The translations under genes were made by a program, and so were the position numbers. A DNA stretch of 64,000 nt from Bradyrhizobium liaoningense (GTDB taxonomy: Bacteria; Pseudomonadota; Alphaproteobacteria; Rhizobiales; Xanthobacteraceae): NCBI RefSeq assembly GCF_018130825.1, contig NZ_JAFCJS010000011.1:1-64000 (forward strand), read 5' to 3'. The notes under the pieces were generated by a model. That model had not been told where the DNA came from. It did no database searches and saw nothing but the letters and a program-made list of their open reading frames with translations. Below, piece after piece: positions 1 to 8,673 of this stretch. How positions within the stretch are numbered: the first letter of the stretch is position 1; each line of letters opens with the position of its first letter.

Positions 1-209
1 GTCGAATCCGTCATGTCGCCATAGTGCATCAGGAACGGCACGTTGCCGACATGCCGGTCCTGGTAGAGATGGTCGACGCGCGCGGTGTTGAACGAGGACG
101 AGCGTCGCTTGATGCCGTGCACGACATAGCCGAGCGACAGCAGATAATCGGCGAGATAGGCGCCGTCCTGGCCAGTCACGCCGGTGATGAGAGCGATCCG
201 CTCAGCCAT
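1..209 (-). CDS. gmd: GDP-mannose 4,6-dehydratase, N-terminal part (cut by window edge)
   Basis: The minus strand from 209 reads MAERIALITGVTGQDGAYLA, the N-terminus of GDP-mannose 4,6-dehydratase. This short-chain dehydrogenase converts GDP-mannose to GDP-4-keto-6-deoxymannose, precursor of fucose, rhamnose and related deoxysugars. The NADP-binding loop GVTGQDG is at residues 10-16, followed by the family-typical stretch KRRSSSFNTARVDHLYQD. Only about 69 codons are inside the window; the rest lies left of position 1. It is co-oriented with the epimerase at 377-1405, 167 bp away, consistent with a nucleotide-sugar operon for the polysaccharide locus. The identity is firm; the specific end sugar is not visible here. 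Confidence 0.88.
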   Translation of the reverse strand, partial: MAERIALITGVTGQDGAYLADYLLSLGYVVHGIKRRSSSFNTARVDHLYQDRHVGNVPFLMHYGDMTDS

Positions 210-376
210 GATCCGCTCAGCTTTGGTCCTGCGACTTGTTTCGGGTCAAAAGGGGTTCAGAGGACGGATAACCACCGTTCGCGCCCGCTGACAAGGTCGC
301 CGGCGGCCAAAAGCGCAAGAACCACTGCAAGATCGGGCATTTCGGGCGGCACGCAGGGTGCCGCCGATCGCGGCCA

Positions 377-1405
377 TCAGACGCCGTGATACCGGCGATA
401 CCATGCGACGAAGCGGCCGAGGCCATCCGCAATCGAGGTCGACGGCGAAAAGCCGACGTCGCGCTGGAGGGCGGAAATGTCGGCGCGGGTCTCCAGGACG
501 TCGCCGGCCTGCATCGGCAGCAACTGGCGGATCGCGGGCTTGCCGATGATCTTCTCCAGCGTCTCGACGAACTCGATCAGATTGACCGAGCGGTTGTTGC
601 CGATGTTGTAGACGCGATACGGCGCATAGCTCGACGAATTTTCGGGCCGCTCCGCGTTCCAATCGGGATTCGGCGCCGCGGGCCGATCGAGCGTGCGGAT
701 CACGCCTTCGACGATGTCGTCGACATAGGTGAAGTCGCGCCACATGTCGCCATTGTTGAAAATCTTGATCGGCTCATTGGCGAAGATCGCGCGCGTGAAC
801 AGCCAGGCGGCCATGTCGGGCCGGCCCCACGGACCGTAGACGGTGAAGAAGCGAAGGCCGGTCACCGGCAGCTTGTGAACATGCGCAAAGGTGTGCGCCA
901 TCAGCTCGTTCGCCTTCTTGCTCGCGGCGTAAAGGCTGACCGGATGGTTCACCGAATGCTCGGTCGAATACGGCAAGGTGCGGTTGGCGCCGTAGACCGA
1001 GCTCGACGAGGCGTAGACGAGATGCTTGAGAGCATGGCGACGGCCCGCCTCGAGCACGGTGACGAAGCCGTCGCAATTGGCGCGGATGCTGGTGATGGGG
1101 TCGTCGATCGAGGCGCGCACGCCGGGCTGCGCCGCCAGATGCACGACGCGGTCGGGCGCGACCTCGTCGAACACGCGCGTCACCGCGGCGAAATCAGCAA
1201 GATCGATCTCGTCAAATTTGAAACCCGGACGGTTCTCGAGCGTTGCAAGACGCGCACGCTTCAGCGCCGGATCGTAATACGGTGTGACTGAATCGATGCC
1301 AACGACCTGCTCGCCGCGTGCCAACAGCCGTTCACAAACGTGCATTCCGATAAAGCCGGCAGCACCGGTCACGATCACTGGCCGCAAAGTTGTCACCTCG
1401 TTCAT
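377..1405 (-). CDS. NAD-dependent sugar epimerase, UDP-glucuronate 4-epimerase type
   Basis: A 342-residue extended short-chain dehydrogenase/reductase. The Rossmann loop GAAGFIG is at 14-20. The catalytic Tyr-x-x-x-Lys pair is Y159/K163 in SLYAASKKANE, and the preceding Ser-rich strand SSSSVYG supplies the third catalytic residue. The stretch TPYYDPALKRAR after the nucleotide-binding fold and the HLAAQPGVRASI segment are typical of bacterial UDP-glucuronate 4-epimerases, which make UDP-galacturonate for capsule, LPS or exopolysaccharide. Length fits the family (about 335-350). It lies downstream of, and divergent from, the glycosyltransferase at 1675, and upstream of gmd on the same strand. 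A UDP-glucose 4-epimerase or another family member cannot be excluded by eye. Confidence 0.85.
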   Translation of the reverse strand: MNEVTTLRPVIVTGAAGFIGMHVCERLLARGEQVVGIDSVTPYYDPALKRARLATLENRPGFKFDEIDLADFAAVTRVFDEVAPDRVVHLAAQPGVRASIDDPITSIRANCDGFVTVLEAGRRHALKHLVYASSSSVYGANRTLPYSTEHSVNHPVSLYAASKKANELMAHTFAHVHKLPVTGLRFFTVYGPWGRPDMAAWLFTRAIFANEPIKIFNNGDMWRDFTYVDDIVEGVIRTLDRPAAPNPDWNAERPENSSSYAPYRVYNIGNNRSVNLIEFVETLEKIIGKPAIRQLLPMQAGDVLETRADISALQRDVGFSPSTSIADGLGRFVAWYRRYHGV

Positions 1406-1674
1406 TCCGCGAATGCAATGCCAGACCAGGACATGAGAGGCAAGGTTTGGACGATTGCGACAGTCATCAAATCAGACGTCCATGTAAGCGCATCGAAATG
1501 TGTAGGAAACATGATGGCGCCATGCATCGTCGCATGCTATCGGCCTCGCGAAGATGCTCGGACGATAGCGCCAACTGTGCTACACGTCATAGATCGCATC
1601 TTCAGCGCGAATGCTTAGTCTTGAGGCAACGTTCGCGTCAGACGCTCAACAAACCCACCAAGAAAAGATCGGCT
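1406..1674. promoter_or_regulatory. Divergent intergenic region between epimerase and glycosyltransferase
   Basis: 269 bp between two divergently transcribed genes, so promoters for both strands are expected here. A perfect 10-bp palindrome ATGGCGCCAT lies at 1514-1523. An open frame runs from 1390 into the plus-strand gene, but its N-terminal residues do not look like glycosyltransferase sequence and would overlap the epimerase start, so I treat this stretch as non-coding. No confident -35/-10 pair was identified. Confidence 0.4.
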
Positions 1675-2790
1675 TTGAAACTTTCCATCAACGGCAGGTT
1701 CCTGTCACAATCGCTTACGGGCGTGCAACGCTACGCCGCCGAGATCGTCAAGGCGATGGACGGCTTGCTCGCGAGTGGAGAGGCTCCACGACAACTGGTG
1801 GACGCAGAGTGGCAGATTCTCGCGCCGCCAAATGCGCAAGCCCTTCCCGGTCTTCGCCGCATCAACGTCAAGCAGGTCGGATCGTTGCAGGGCCACGCGT
1901 GGGACCAGATCGACCTGGCGCGCGCAGCCGCCGGCACGCGCCTCATCAGCCTCGCCAATTCGGGCCCGGTGCTCCATCGCGACCATCTGGTCGTGATCCA
2001 CGACGCGCAGGTTTTCAGGCGGCCGGACTTCTTCAGCTGGCGCTACCTCGCCTTGCATCGGACGCTCGGCCATTTGCTGGCGCGCGCCGCAACGATCGCA
2101 ACAGTTTCGGCGTTTTCGCGCAACGAACTTGCCGAGGTGCTGTCGCTGGATCCCGCCTCGATGCCCGTCATTCCGAACAGCGCGGAGCACTTCGCGACCG
2201 TCGCGCCGGATTTTTCGATCATCGATCAACTGCGCATTGCGCCCCACCAGTTCTTCCTGTTCGTCGGCTCGATGACGAAGAACAAGAACGTCGACACCGC
2301 CGTTCGCGCCGCCGAGCGGCTCGGCCGCGCCGATTTTCCACTGGTCGTGGTCGGAGGCGACAACAGCAAGGTCTTTGGCGGCAGCGCCACCGAATCGCGA
2401 GCCGGCATCGTTGTCGCAGGCCGCCTGAAGGACGAGGAAATCGCGGCATTGTTCTCCCGGGCCGCGGCGTTCGTTTTTCCGAGCCTCTACGAGGGCTTCG
2501 GCATCCCTCCCCTGGAAGCGATGTACTTCGCCTGCCCGGTCATTGCGAGTTCCGCCGCGGCGGTGCGCGAGACCTGCGACGATGCCGCCGTCTATTTCGA
2601 ACCACTCGATGCGGACGGGTTGTCGGCACGGATGCACGAAAGAATTGAACTCGGCAGGATTTCGCCTGCGGAACAGGAGAGGCAGCAAAAGCGCCTTGCG
2701 ACATATTCCTGGGCCAAGTCGGCCGCAGCAATGCTCGAATTCCTCGCCAAACCGGCTCCGCAAACCGCATCGGGGCGCCTCGTACAATGA
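1675..2790 (+). CDS. GT4-family glycosyltransferase
   Basis: About 371 residues with GT-B fold features. The N-terminal MKLSINGRFLSQSLTGVQRY is the donor-independent domain start typical of GT4 enzymes. A central strand reads FLFVGSMTKNKNVDTAV, and the C-terminal nucleotide-sugar motif is EGFGIPPLEAMYFACPVIAS (E-x7-E). It probably transfers a hexose from a nucleotide sugar onto a lipid-linked polysaccharide repeat on the cytoplasmic face. I chose the TTG at 1675 because homology-like sequence begins there and AAGAAAAG precedes it; TTG 1621 is an in-frame alternative. First of two adjacent plus-strand glycosyltransferases. Sugar specificity is unknown. Confidence 0.85.
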   Translation: MKLSINGRFLSQSLTGVQRYAAEIVKAMDGLLASGEAPRQLVDAEWQILAPPNAQALPGLRRINVKQVGSLQGHAWDQIDLARAAAGTRLISLANSGPVLHRDHLVVIHDAQVFRRPDFFSWRYLALHRTLGHLLARAATIATVSAFSRNELAEVLSLDPASMPVIPNSAEHFATVAPDFSIIDQLRIAPHQFFLFVGSMTKNKNVDTAVRAAERLGRADFPLVVVGGDNSKVFGGSATESRAGIVVAGRLKDEEIAALFSRAAAFVFPSLYEGFGIPPLEAMYFACPVIASSAAAVRETCDDAAVYFEPLDADGLSARMHERIELGRISPAEQERQQKRLATYSWAKSAAAMLEFLAKPAPQTASGRLVQ

Positions 2791-2872
2791 AGCGGCCCAA
2801 ATATTGCTGCTTGGCGGCACTAGACGTGCGTCCGCAAGATCCGGTGCCTGCAAGTCAAGGAAGGAATGACCG

Positions 2873-4033
2873 TTGTCCAGCGGCCTGAAAGTTCTGCATG
2901 TCGCCGAGACGGTCAGAGGCGGCATCGCGACCTATCTCAACGAGTTGCATCCGCATCAGTGCGCCAGCTTCGGCCGCGGAAACGTCAACTATGTCGTTCC
3001 GTCCGACCATCGCGGCGATCTGGTGAACATCGAGGATGACGCCGTCACCACGTTTCCGCGCGAGGGCCGCAACGCGCTCGGCCTGTTTCGCATGCTGTTC
3101 GCGACGATGCGCGCGGTGCGGCAGCTGCGGCCCGACATCATCCATCTTCACTCCTCGTTCGCCGGGCTCGTGGTGCGCCCGGTGCTCTGGCTGACCTATC
3201 GGCGTTCGCGCATCGTCTATTGCCCGCACGGATGGGCGTTCGGCCGCGAGACCGGCCGCCTCAGCCGCGAGGTCACCAAATTCACCGAGCTGGTGCTGTC
3301 GAAATTCACCCATCGCATCGTGTGCATCTCGGAGAGCGAGCGGACCGACGCCACGCAGGTCGGAATCGCGGCGAATCGCCTCGCTCTTGTGCACAACGGG
3401 ATTTCCAGGCAGCGTCCCGTGCTCGACCAGAGCGCGGCGCCGTGGCGGTCGGAGAAGATCAAGGTCCTCTTCATCGGACGCCTCGATCGCCAGAAGGGGT
3501 ATGACCTCCTGATCGATGCGGCCCATGCGCTTCGCGACACGCTCGACGTGCGCCTGATCGGCGCTTCGGTCGTCAGCAAATTCCGCCAGAGCGACCTGCC
3601 GGCCAACGTCTCGCTGCTGGGCTGGATGAATCGCAACCAGATCGAGGCCGAGCTCGACCAGGCCGACATGGTCGCGATTCCGTCACGCTGGGAGGCGTTC
3701 GGCCTGGTCGCGATCGAGGCAATGCGTGCCGCAAAACCGATCATCGCCTTCCGTATCGGCGCCCTGCCGGAAATCGTCGAAGACAACGCGACGGGCGTGC
3801 TCTGCGACGAAGTCTCGGCGGAAAAGCTGGCTGAAGGTTTTCAGCGCGCAACCCGAATGGACCTGGCTGCGGTCGGCCAGGCCGGATATGAGCGCTTCAC
3901 CCGCCTCTACGACATCGAGCAGACGCACCGGACCTTGAGTCAGGTCTACGCCGACATCCTGCACATGCGCCGGAGCGAATCCGGGCAGCAGGCGAAGCTG
4001 CAGTCCGACCTTCCGAACAATCTGCGCCCCTAA
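2873..4033 (+). CDS. GT4-family glycosyltransferase
   Basis: 386 residues. The N-terminus LKVLHVAETVRGGIATYLNE carries the GT-B glycine-rich loop (RGGIATY). The second Rossmann domain begins IKVLFIGRLDRQKGYDLLIDA, and the donor-binding motif is EAFGLVAIEAMRAAKPIIAF. The start is TTG 2873 with a strong Shine-Dalgarno AAGGAAGGA just upstream; the nearby ATG at 2866 is out of frame. It follows the previous glycosyltransferase by 82 bp and is probably co-transcribed. The likely role is sequential sugar addition in exopolysaccharide repeat-unit assembly; donor and linkage cannot be read from the sequence. Confidence 0.87.
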   Translation: MSSGLKVLHVAETVRGGIATYLNELHPHQCASFGRGNVNYVVPSDHRGDLVNIEDDAVTTFPREGRNALGLFRMLFATMRAVRQLRPDIIHLHSSFAGLVVRPVLWLTYRRSRIVYCPHGWAFGRETGRLSREVTKFTELVLSKFTHRIVCISESERTDATQVGIAANRLALVHNGISRQRPVLDQSAAPWRSEKIKVLFIGRLDRQKGYDLLIDAAHALRDTLDVRLIGASVVSKFRQSDLPANVSLLGWMNRNQIEAELDQADMVAIPSRWEAFGLVAIEAMRAAKPIIAFRIGALPEIVEDNATGVLCDEVSAEKLAEGFQRATRMDLAAVGQAGYERFTRLYDIEQTHRTLSQVYADILHMRRSESGQQAKLQSDLPNNLRP

Positions 4034-4044
4034 CGATTGGCGGA

Positions 4045-4188
4045 TCAGGCCATCCGGCGGGCATCTTCCCGCGCGAACTCGCGGCCGGTCACCCGGCTAT
4101 CGGAGAACGACCACGCAATTGCGGAGGCAACCATCATCGCGCAGGTGAGAAAGCCGGCCGCGAACAGCAGTGATCCGGTCTGCAACAT
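4045..4188 (-). CDS. Small single-span membrane protein, hypothetical (47 aa)
   Basis: A short minus-strand frame starting MLQTGSLLFAAGFLTCAMMV and ending EDARRMA-stop. Residues about 4-27 form one hydrophobic segment, followed by a charged tail rich in Arg and Glu, as in small inner-membrane proteins. A GGGAAGG Shine-Dalgarno-like sequence precedes the ATG at about 7-10 nt. It is convergent with the upstream glycosyltransferase (11 bp between stops) and divergent from the export lipoprotein gene. Supported only by reading frame, ribosome site and hydrophobic pattern; function unknown. Confidence 0.5.
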   Translation of the reverse strand: MLQTGSLLFAAGFLTCAMMVASAIAWSFSDSRVTGREFAREDARRMA

Positions 4189-4703
4189 TGTCTTCGCCTT
4201 CCCTGTTGTTTGACCGTGCAACTAGCCGGATCAGGATTAGGAAGACCTTACGGACGCCAGCGTGACGCCAGCTTCCGTTTCTAAGCGTTAACGGAGGCGG
4301 AATCCCGTCGCGGAAATTTCGATCGACGCCTCGCAGAGCCTGGCCAATCGCAGGAAACACAACGGATGGTGCGCGCAGCTTTGACCCGACATTCGAACTC
4401 TATTGCGGTGAGGCCTGGCAACAGCACCCAAGCAGGCTCGGACCATCATCGCGTGCGACTAACAAGTTCGGAACAAGCCCCAATCGTGACATTGATCCGA
4501 CATGTGTATGTCTAGTTTGCAAACTGCTTATAAAACAGGAACCCGTCGCACAGATTTTGAACAGTCATTCTTACGTGAATCGCAGTTCACAAGTGGCAAT
4601 AAGGTCACAGCCATGAGTGCTTTACCATAAAGTCGAAGACGTAGCAGTGACTCCGCAGCACGGGATTTGTACGGTGTTTCCGATTTTAAATGAGTACGAG
4701 GGA
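4189..4703. promoter_or_regulatory. Long promoter region upstream of the polysaccharide export gene, with three dyads
   Basis: About 515 bp with no convincing gene. It contains an inverted repeat GACAT-GTGT-ATGTC at 4499-4512, a perfect 12-bp palindrome AGTTTGCAAACT at 4514-4525, and GTGAA-N6-TTCAC at 4575-4590. These cluster in an AT-richer stretch (TATAAAAC near 4530) that is the most likely promoter for the wza-like gene. They are candidate operator sites; no regulator is identified. The length and number of dyads suggest that export-gene transcription is controlled (inference). Confidence 0.5.
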
Positions 4704-5933
4704 ATGGCGGTGGCTAAGACCGAACGTTTTTCTTTTGATTTCGGGATTAGCCGAATCCTGGCAGCTGCTGCGATCAGCGTATCCCTGGCGGGTTGCGCAG
4801 GCTTCATTCCCCTGGACTCTCCGGATGCCGTCGCCACGCAGACGAATGCCGCGCTCATCACCGAACCGTCGGCGCCGCTGGCCTATGCCCTGATGCCGGT
4901 CAATCCGGCGATCCTTCAGGCGACGAATGCGTTCACGGATTCCTCCGGAATGGTGTTCTCGCGTCTTCCCGGCGGCAATTATCGCGACGTCACGATCGGC
5001 ATCGGCGACATCGTCACGGTGACCGTGTACGAAGCCCAGGCGGGCGGCCTGTTCATTCCGCGCGAAGCGGGCGTGAGACCGGGCAATTTCGTCGACATTC
5101 CCAGGCAGCAGGTCGACCAGTCCGGCAACATCAACATTCCCTACGCCGGATCGATCAAGGTCGCCGGGCTGACGCCGCGCGCGGTTTCGAACATCATCCG
5201 CGAGCGCCTCAAGGACCGCGCCATCGACCCGCAGGCCGTCGTCAGCGTCGCCGAACAGCGCGGCAACCAGATCAGCGTGCTCGGCGAAGTCAACTCGCCG
5301 CTGCGCTTTCCGGTCGATCCGGGCGGCATTCGCCTGATGGGCGCGATCGCGCGTGCGGGCGGCCCCAAATATCCCTCCTATGAGAGCACGATCACGATCA
5401 AGCGCGAGGGCCGCACCTACAGCGAGTCGATGTCGTCGGTGGTGCACCACCCCGACCAGGACGTCCTGCTCGCGCCGGGCGACGTCGTCTTCCTGACCCG
5501 CATTCCGCGCGTCTATATGGCCTTTGGTTCGACGCCGTCGCCGGGATCGATCGGTGGCACCAATAACCGCCGCTTCACTTTCGAGAACGACAACATGTCG
5601 CTGGCCGAAGCCATCGCGAAGGCGGGCGGCCTCGACGGCAACCGCGCGGACTCCAAGTCCATCTACGTCTACCGGTTCGAGCCGAAGCCGCTGCTGGAGA
5701 GGATCGGCGTCGATGTCACGCAGTTCCCGACCAAGACGGTGCCTGCCGTGTACAAGTTCGACATGAGCAAGCCCGACGGCTGGTTCCAGGCGGATACGTT
5801 CAGGATGCGCGATCATGACGTGATCTCGGTGGCCGAATCGCCGTCGACCGAATTCGTCAAGCTCATGAACCCGCTGAACGCGGCGAGCGTCAACGCCGAC
5901 AACATCAGCAGCGTGGTCGTGAACTCCAAATAG
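4704..5933 (+). CDS. Wza-like polysaccharide export outer-membrane lipoprotein
   Basis: About 409 residues. From ATG 4704 the N-terminus is a lipoprotein signal: a hydrophobic run ILAAAAISVSLAGC with lipobox Cys at residue 31. The Poly_export domain follows (YRDVTIGIGDIVTVTVYEA ... IPYAGSIKVAGLTPRAV). Then come SLBB-type segments: ISVLGEVNSPLRFPVDPG, followed by the LLAPGDVVFLTRIP and FRMRDHDVISVAE strands. Proteins of this family form the outer-membrane channel for capsule or exopolysaccharide in Wzy-dependent systems and pair with a Wzz/BY-kinase such as the one at 30500. GTG 4710 is an alternative start; an upstream in-frame start at 4617 gives a non-signal-like extension. The dyad-rich region upstream suggests regulated expression. 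Confidence 0.9.
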   Translation: MAVAKTERFSFDFGISRILAAAAISVSLAGCAGFIPLDSPDAVATQTNAALITEPSAPLAYALMPVNPAILQATNAFTDSSGMVFSRLPGGNYRDVTIGIGDIVTVTVYEAQAGGLFIPREAGVRPGNFVDIPRQQVDQSGNINIPYAGSIKVAGLTPRAVSNIIRERLKDRAIDPQAVVSVAEQRGNQISVLGEVNSPLRFPVDPGGIRLMGAIARAGGPKYPSYESTITIKREGRTYSESMSSVVHHPDQDVLLAPGDVVFLTRIPRVYMAFGSTPSPGSIGGTNNRRFTFENDNMSLAEAIAKAGGLDGNRADSKSIYVYRFEPKPLLERIGVDVTQFPTKTVPAVYKFDMSKPDGWFQADTFRMRDHDVISVAESPSTEFVKLMNPLNAASVNADNISSVVVNSK

Positions 5934-5942
5934 CCCAACTCA

Positions 5943-5964
5943 GCGCGCTCAATGACGAGCGCGC
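5943..5964. terminator. Hairpin after export gene
   Basis: A perfect 8-bp stem GCGCGCTC / GAGCGCGC around the loop AATGAC, 10 bp after the stop codon of the export lipoprotein gene. There is no U-run, so it may be an attenuator or an RNA-stabilising hairpin rather than a full intrinsic terminator. Confidence 0.5.
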
Positions 5965-6033
5965 AGACAAGGTCGCCTCACCCAATTGGGGCCACAGAAG
6001 AGGACTAGCCTTGTCGGGTTGACGCGAGCAGGA

Positions 6034-7386
6034 GTGGATACGAGCGTGACGGAGCAAAAGAGGAAACGCGCGACGCGTCGTTTCCGGACGCTGATATGTG
6101 GGCTCTGCGCCGCGGCTGGCCTCGTCTATCCTGCGAACGCGCAGAATGCGCAACCACTCGATCAGCGGCTGCTGCTGGGCGTCGGCACGCATCAGGGCCT
6201 CGGCGGCGTCACCAGCGAGCGCGGCTACGTGCCCGCGACCGCCATCAAGCAGATGAAGGAACTCGGGGTCACATCGTTCCGGGACGACTTCCCCTGGTCG
6301 GATTTCGAGCTGCCCGGCAAGCGGCTCGGCTTCAATGCCCTGAACGGCCGCTTAGAGACCCAGATCAGGACCAGCGGCGGCATCCCGCTGCTCATCCTCG
6401 GCGCCGGTCATCATCTCGTCCCGAACTCCGATCCGCCGACGACCGACGAGGCGCGCCAGAGATTCGTCACCTATGCGGCGACGGCCGCGCAAGCGGTCGC
6501 GATGCGTCAGCCGATCTTCGAATTGTGGAACGAGTACAATCTGCGGGCGCGCGCAGAGCCGCAATTCACGGTCGAAAATTACGTGGCGCTTGCCCGTCTG
6601 GTGCAGCCCGCGGTCAAGCAGGCGGCGCCTTCCGCGCCCTTCGTGATCGGCGCCCTCGGCGACGATCCGGGCTGGAAATTCACCGACGCGCTTCTGAAGA
6701 CCGACGTCGCCCGCATCGCGGACGGCATGTCGATCCACATCTACAACCATTGCCTGCCGCCGGTCGGACGCAGCGCGACCGAAGCGATCGAACGGCTGGA
6801 AAACTTTCATCAGCGCGTCGCACAGGCGACCGGCAATCCCAACTATCCGATCTATCTGACCGAGACGGGATGGCCGACGCCAAACGCGAAATGCGGCGTC
6901 AACGAGCAGCTCTCCGCCGACAACATGGCCCAGATGATCCTCTGGTCGTCGACCGCAGGTCCCTGGCTGAAGGGGATATGGCTCTACGAGCTGAAGGACA
7001 GCGGGACGAAGGGCGGCGAGCTCGAGGACAATTTCGGGATCTATCATTTCGACAATTCGCCGAAGCCCGCGGTGTGCTCCATTCGCGAAAGCTGGGCCTT
7101 CATACGCAGCAGCCTGAAGGCAACGCGAACCATACCCGTGCCGGGTGTCGTGCAGATTCGCAGCGAGAGCGGATCGGACACGAAGGTGGCGCTCTGGTCG
7201 GAGAACTCGTCGAAGCGCTTCGAGGTTCGATTAAAAAATCCAGAACCGAATATCGAGATCGGCTATGTATGTCGGCAAGCGCCGAGTTCTGCGCCCGGCG
7301 CCTGGGCGGCGTTATCGACGACGCCGCTGCTTGTCAGCGTCAAGGGCTCGGCCGTGCCGGATTTCGAGATTCGGCCATCGAACTGA
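6034..7386 (+). CDS. Secreted clan-A glycoside hydrolase (PslG-like), probable exopolysaccharide hydrolase
   Basis: About 450 residues. A basic n-region (EQKRKRATRRF) and hydrophobic core ending PANAQ form a Sec signal peptide. The mature part reads as a (beta/alpha)8 barrel: LLLGVGTHQGLGGVTSERGY, then GVTSFRDDFPWSDFE. The acid/base Glu is in FELWNEYN (E167 here) and the nucleophile Glu is in YLTETGWPT (E277), the spacing expected for clan GH-A families such as GH5 and GH39. Location between the exporter and glycosyltransferases suggests an endoglycosidase trimming the polymer in the periplasm, as PslG does in Pseudomonas. Start is uncertain: GTG 6034, GTG 6046 and TTG 5986 are all in frame. 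Confidence 0.78.
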   Translation: MDTSVTEQKRKRATRRFRTLICGLCAAAGLVYPANAQNAQPLDQRLLLGVGTHQGLGGVTSERGYVPATAIKQMKELGVTSFRDDFPWSDFELPGKRLGFNALNGRLETQIRTSGGIPLLILGAGHHLVPNSDPPTTDEARQRFVTYAATAAQAVAMRQPIFELWNEYNLRARAEPQFTVENYVALARLVQPAVKQAAPSAPFVIGALGDDPGWKFTDALLKTDVARIADGMSIHIYNHCLPPVGRSATEAIERLENFHQRVAQATGNPNYPIYLTETGWPTPNAKCGVNEQLSADNMAQMILWSSTAGPWLKGIWLYELKDSGTKGGELEDNFGIYHFDNSPKPAVCSIRESWAFIRSSLKATRTIPVPGVVQIRSESGSDTKVALWSENSSKRFEVRLKNPEPNIEIGYVCRQAPSSAPGAWAALSTTPLLVSVKGSAVPDFEIRPSN

Positions 7387-7419
7387 CGCTGCAGCTGGCT
7401 GCTGAATCCGGGGCTCCCC

Positions 7420-8616
7420 TTGAAGATACTGATCGTTAACACGCTCTATCCGCCAGAAATCATCGGCGGTGCCGAAGTGTCCGTGTCGCTGCTGGCGGAG
7501 GCGCTGGTCCAGCGCGGACATCAGGTTTCGGTGGTCTGCCTTCAAAACAAGCAGGATCGCAGCATCGACGATCGCAAGGGCGTGCGGGTGTATCGTGTGC
7601 CGCTGGACAACGACTACTGGCCGTTCGGCAGCGACAGGAAGCCCTCCTCGGTCCAGCGCCTGAAGTGGCATCTTCAGGACACCTGGAATCGCAAATCCGC
7701 GGCGCGTTTCGCCGAAATTCTCGACATCGAGAAGCCGGAGGTCGTCCACACCAACAACATCACCGGATTTTCGGTCTCGTTGTGGTCGGAAGCCAAGCGG
7801 CGCAACATCCGGATCGTGCATACGCTGCGCGACTATTCCCTGCTCTGCAAGCGCTCGACCTTGTTTCGCGGAGACGCGACATGCACGCAGCGCTGCACGC
7901 TGTGCGCGGCCATGACCTCGCCCTATCTGCTGGCTTCGCGCATGGTCGATGCGGTGGTCTCGAACAGCCAGTTCGTGCTCGACCAGCACACCAGGCTGAA
8001 ATATTTCCCTGGAACCGACGGTCGCGTCATCTTCAACATCGCCGATCCGAGCTCCGTGGTGCCCTCACCGCCCTCGAGCTCGAATGACCTGATCTTCGGG
8101 TTTATCGGCCGGATCGAGGCCGAAAAAGGTATTGAAGTAGTCCTCAAGGCCGCCGAGCTGCTTCCCAACGAGGGGTGGCAACTGAAAATTGCCGGAAAGG
8201 GACTTGAGGACTACGTGCGGGGGCTCAAAAGCCGCAGCAGGGGCAACATCGAATGGCTCGGCTTTGCCAGGGCGGCCGAATTCTATGCCGGCATCGACGT
8301 CTGCCTGGTGAGCTCGGTCTGGCCGGAGCCGTTGCCGCGGACGCTGATCGAAAGCATCAACGCGGGCCGGGCGACGATTTGTTCAACCGCGGGAGGGATT
8401 CCCGAGATCGCGGGGTTCTCCAATATGGTTGGGTCCTACGAGCCCAACGACCATAAGCGATTGGGAGAATTGATGCTGAAGGCCCTCAACGAGAGATCGC
8501 ACTGGAAGGTCGCGCGACCTCCACAGCCGGGATTTGCCGAAAGGTTCTCGGCGGATTCAGTAACAGGTCAATATTTGGACGTGTATTTGAACAACAATCG
8601 CACCAACCGGCAGTAA
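7420..8616 (+). CDS. GT4-family glycosyltransferase
   Basis: 398 residues. The start MKILIVNTLYPPEIIGGAEV (TTG at 7420) has the classic GT4 N-terminal strand and GGAE loop. Other segments are VVHTNNITGFSVSLW, a Cys-rich insertion (CKRSTLFRGDATCTQRCTLC), LIFGFIGRIEAEKGIEVVL at the start of the nucleotide-binding domain, and SSVWPEPLPRTLIESINAGR as the E-x7-E donor site. The Cys cluster is shared with the next gene (CPRCSRFSDGHACEASCMSC), so the two are probably paralogues with a small metal-binding or disulphide loop. It starts 33 bp after the hydrolase stop and is likely in the same operon. Confidence 0.87.
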   Translation: MKILIVNTLYPPEIIGGAEVSVSLLAEALVQRGHQVSVVCLQNKQDRSIDDRKGVRVYRVPLDNDYWPFGSDRKPSSVQRLKWHLQDTWNRKSAARFAEILDIEKPEVVHTNNITGFSVSLWSEAKRRNIRIVHTLRDYSLLCKRSTLFRGDATCTQRCTLCAAMTSPYLLASRMVDAVVSNSQFVLDQHTRLKYFPGTDGRVIFNIADPSSVVPSPPSSSNDLIFGFIGRIEAEKGIEVVLKAAELLPNEGWQLKIAGKGLEDYVRGLKSRSRGNIEWLGFARAAEFYAGIDVCLVSSVWPEPLPRTLIESINAGRATICSTAGGIPEIAGFSNMVGSYEPNDHKRLGELMLKALNERSHWKVARPPQPGFAERFSADSVTGQYLDVYLNNNRTNRQ

Positions 8617-8673
8617 GCCGAAACGGAGATTTCAGAAAGCCATTTGGCTGGAAAGCTGGACAGACCTTTTCCG

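Noticed and set aside
24..389. Plus-strand open frame over the gmd start.
   Set aside because: It is antisense to gmd and has no protein-like features.
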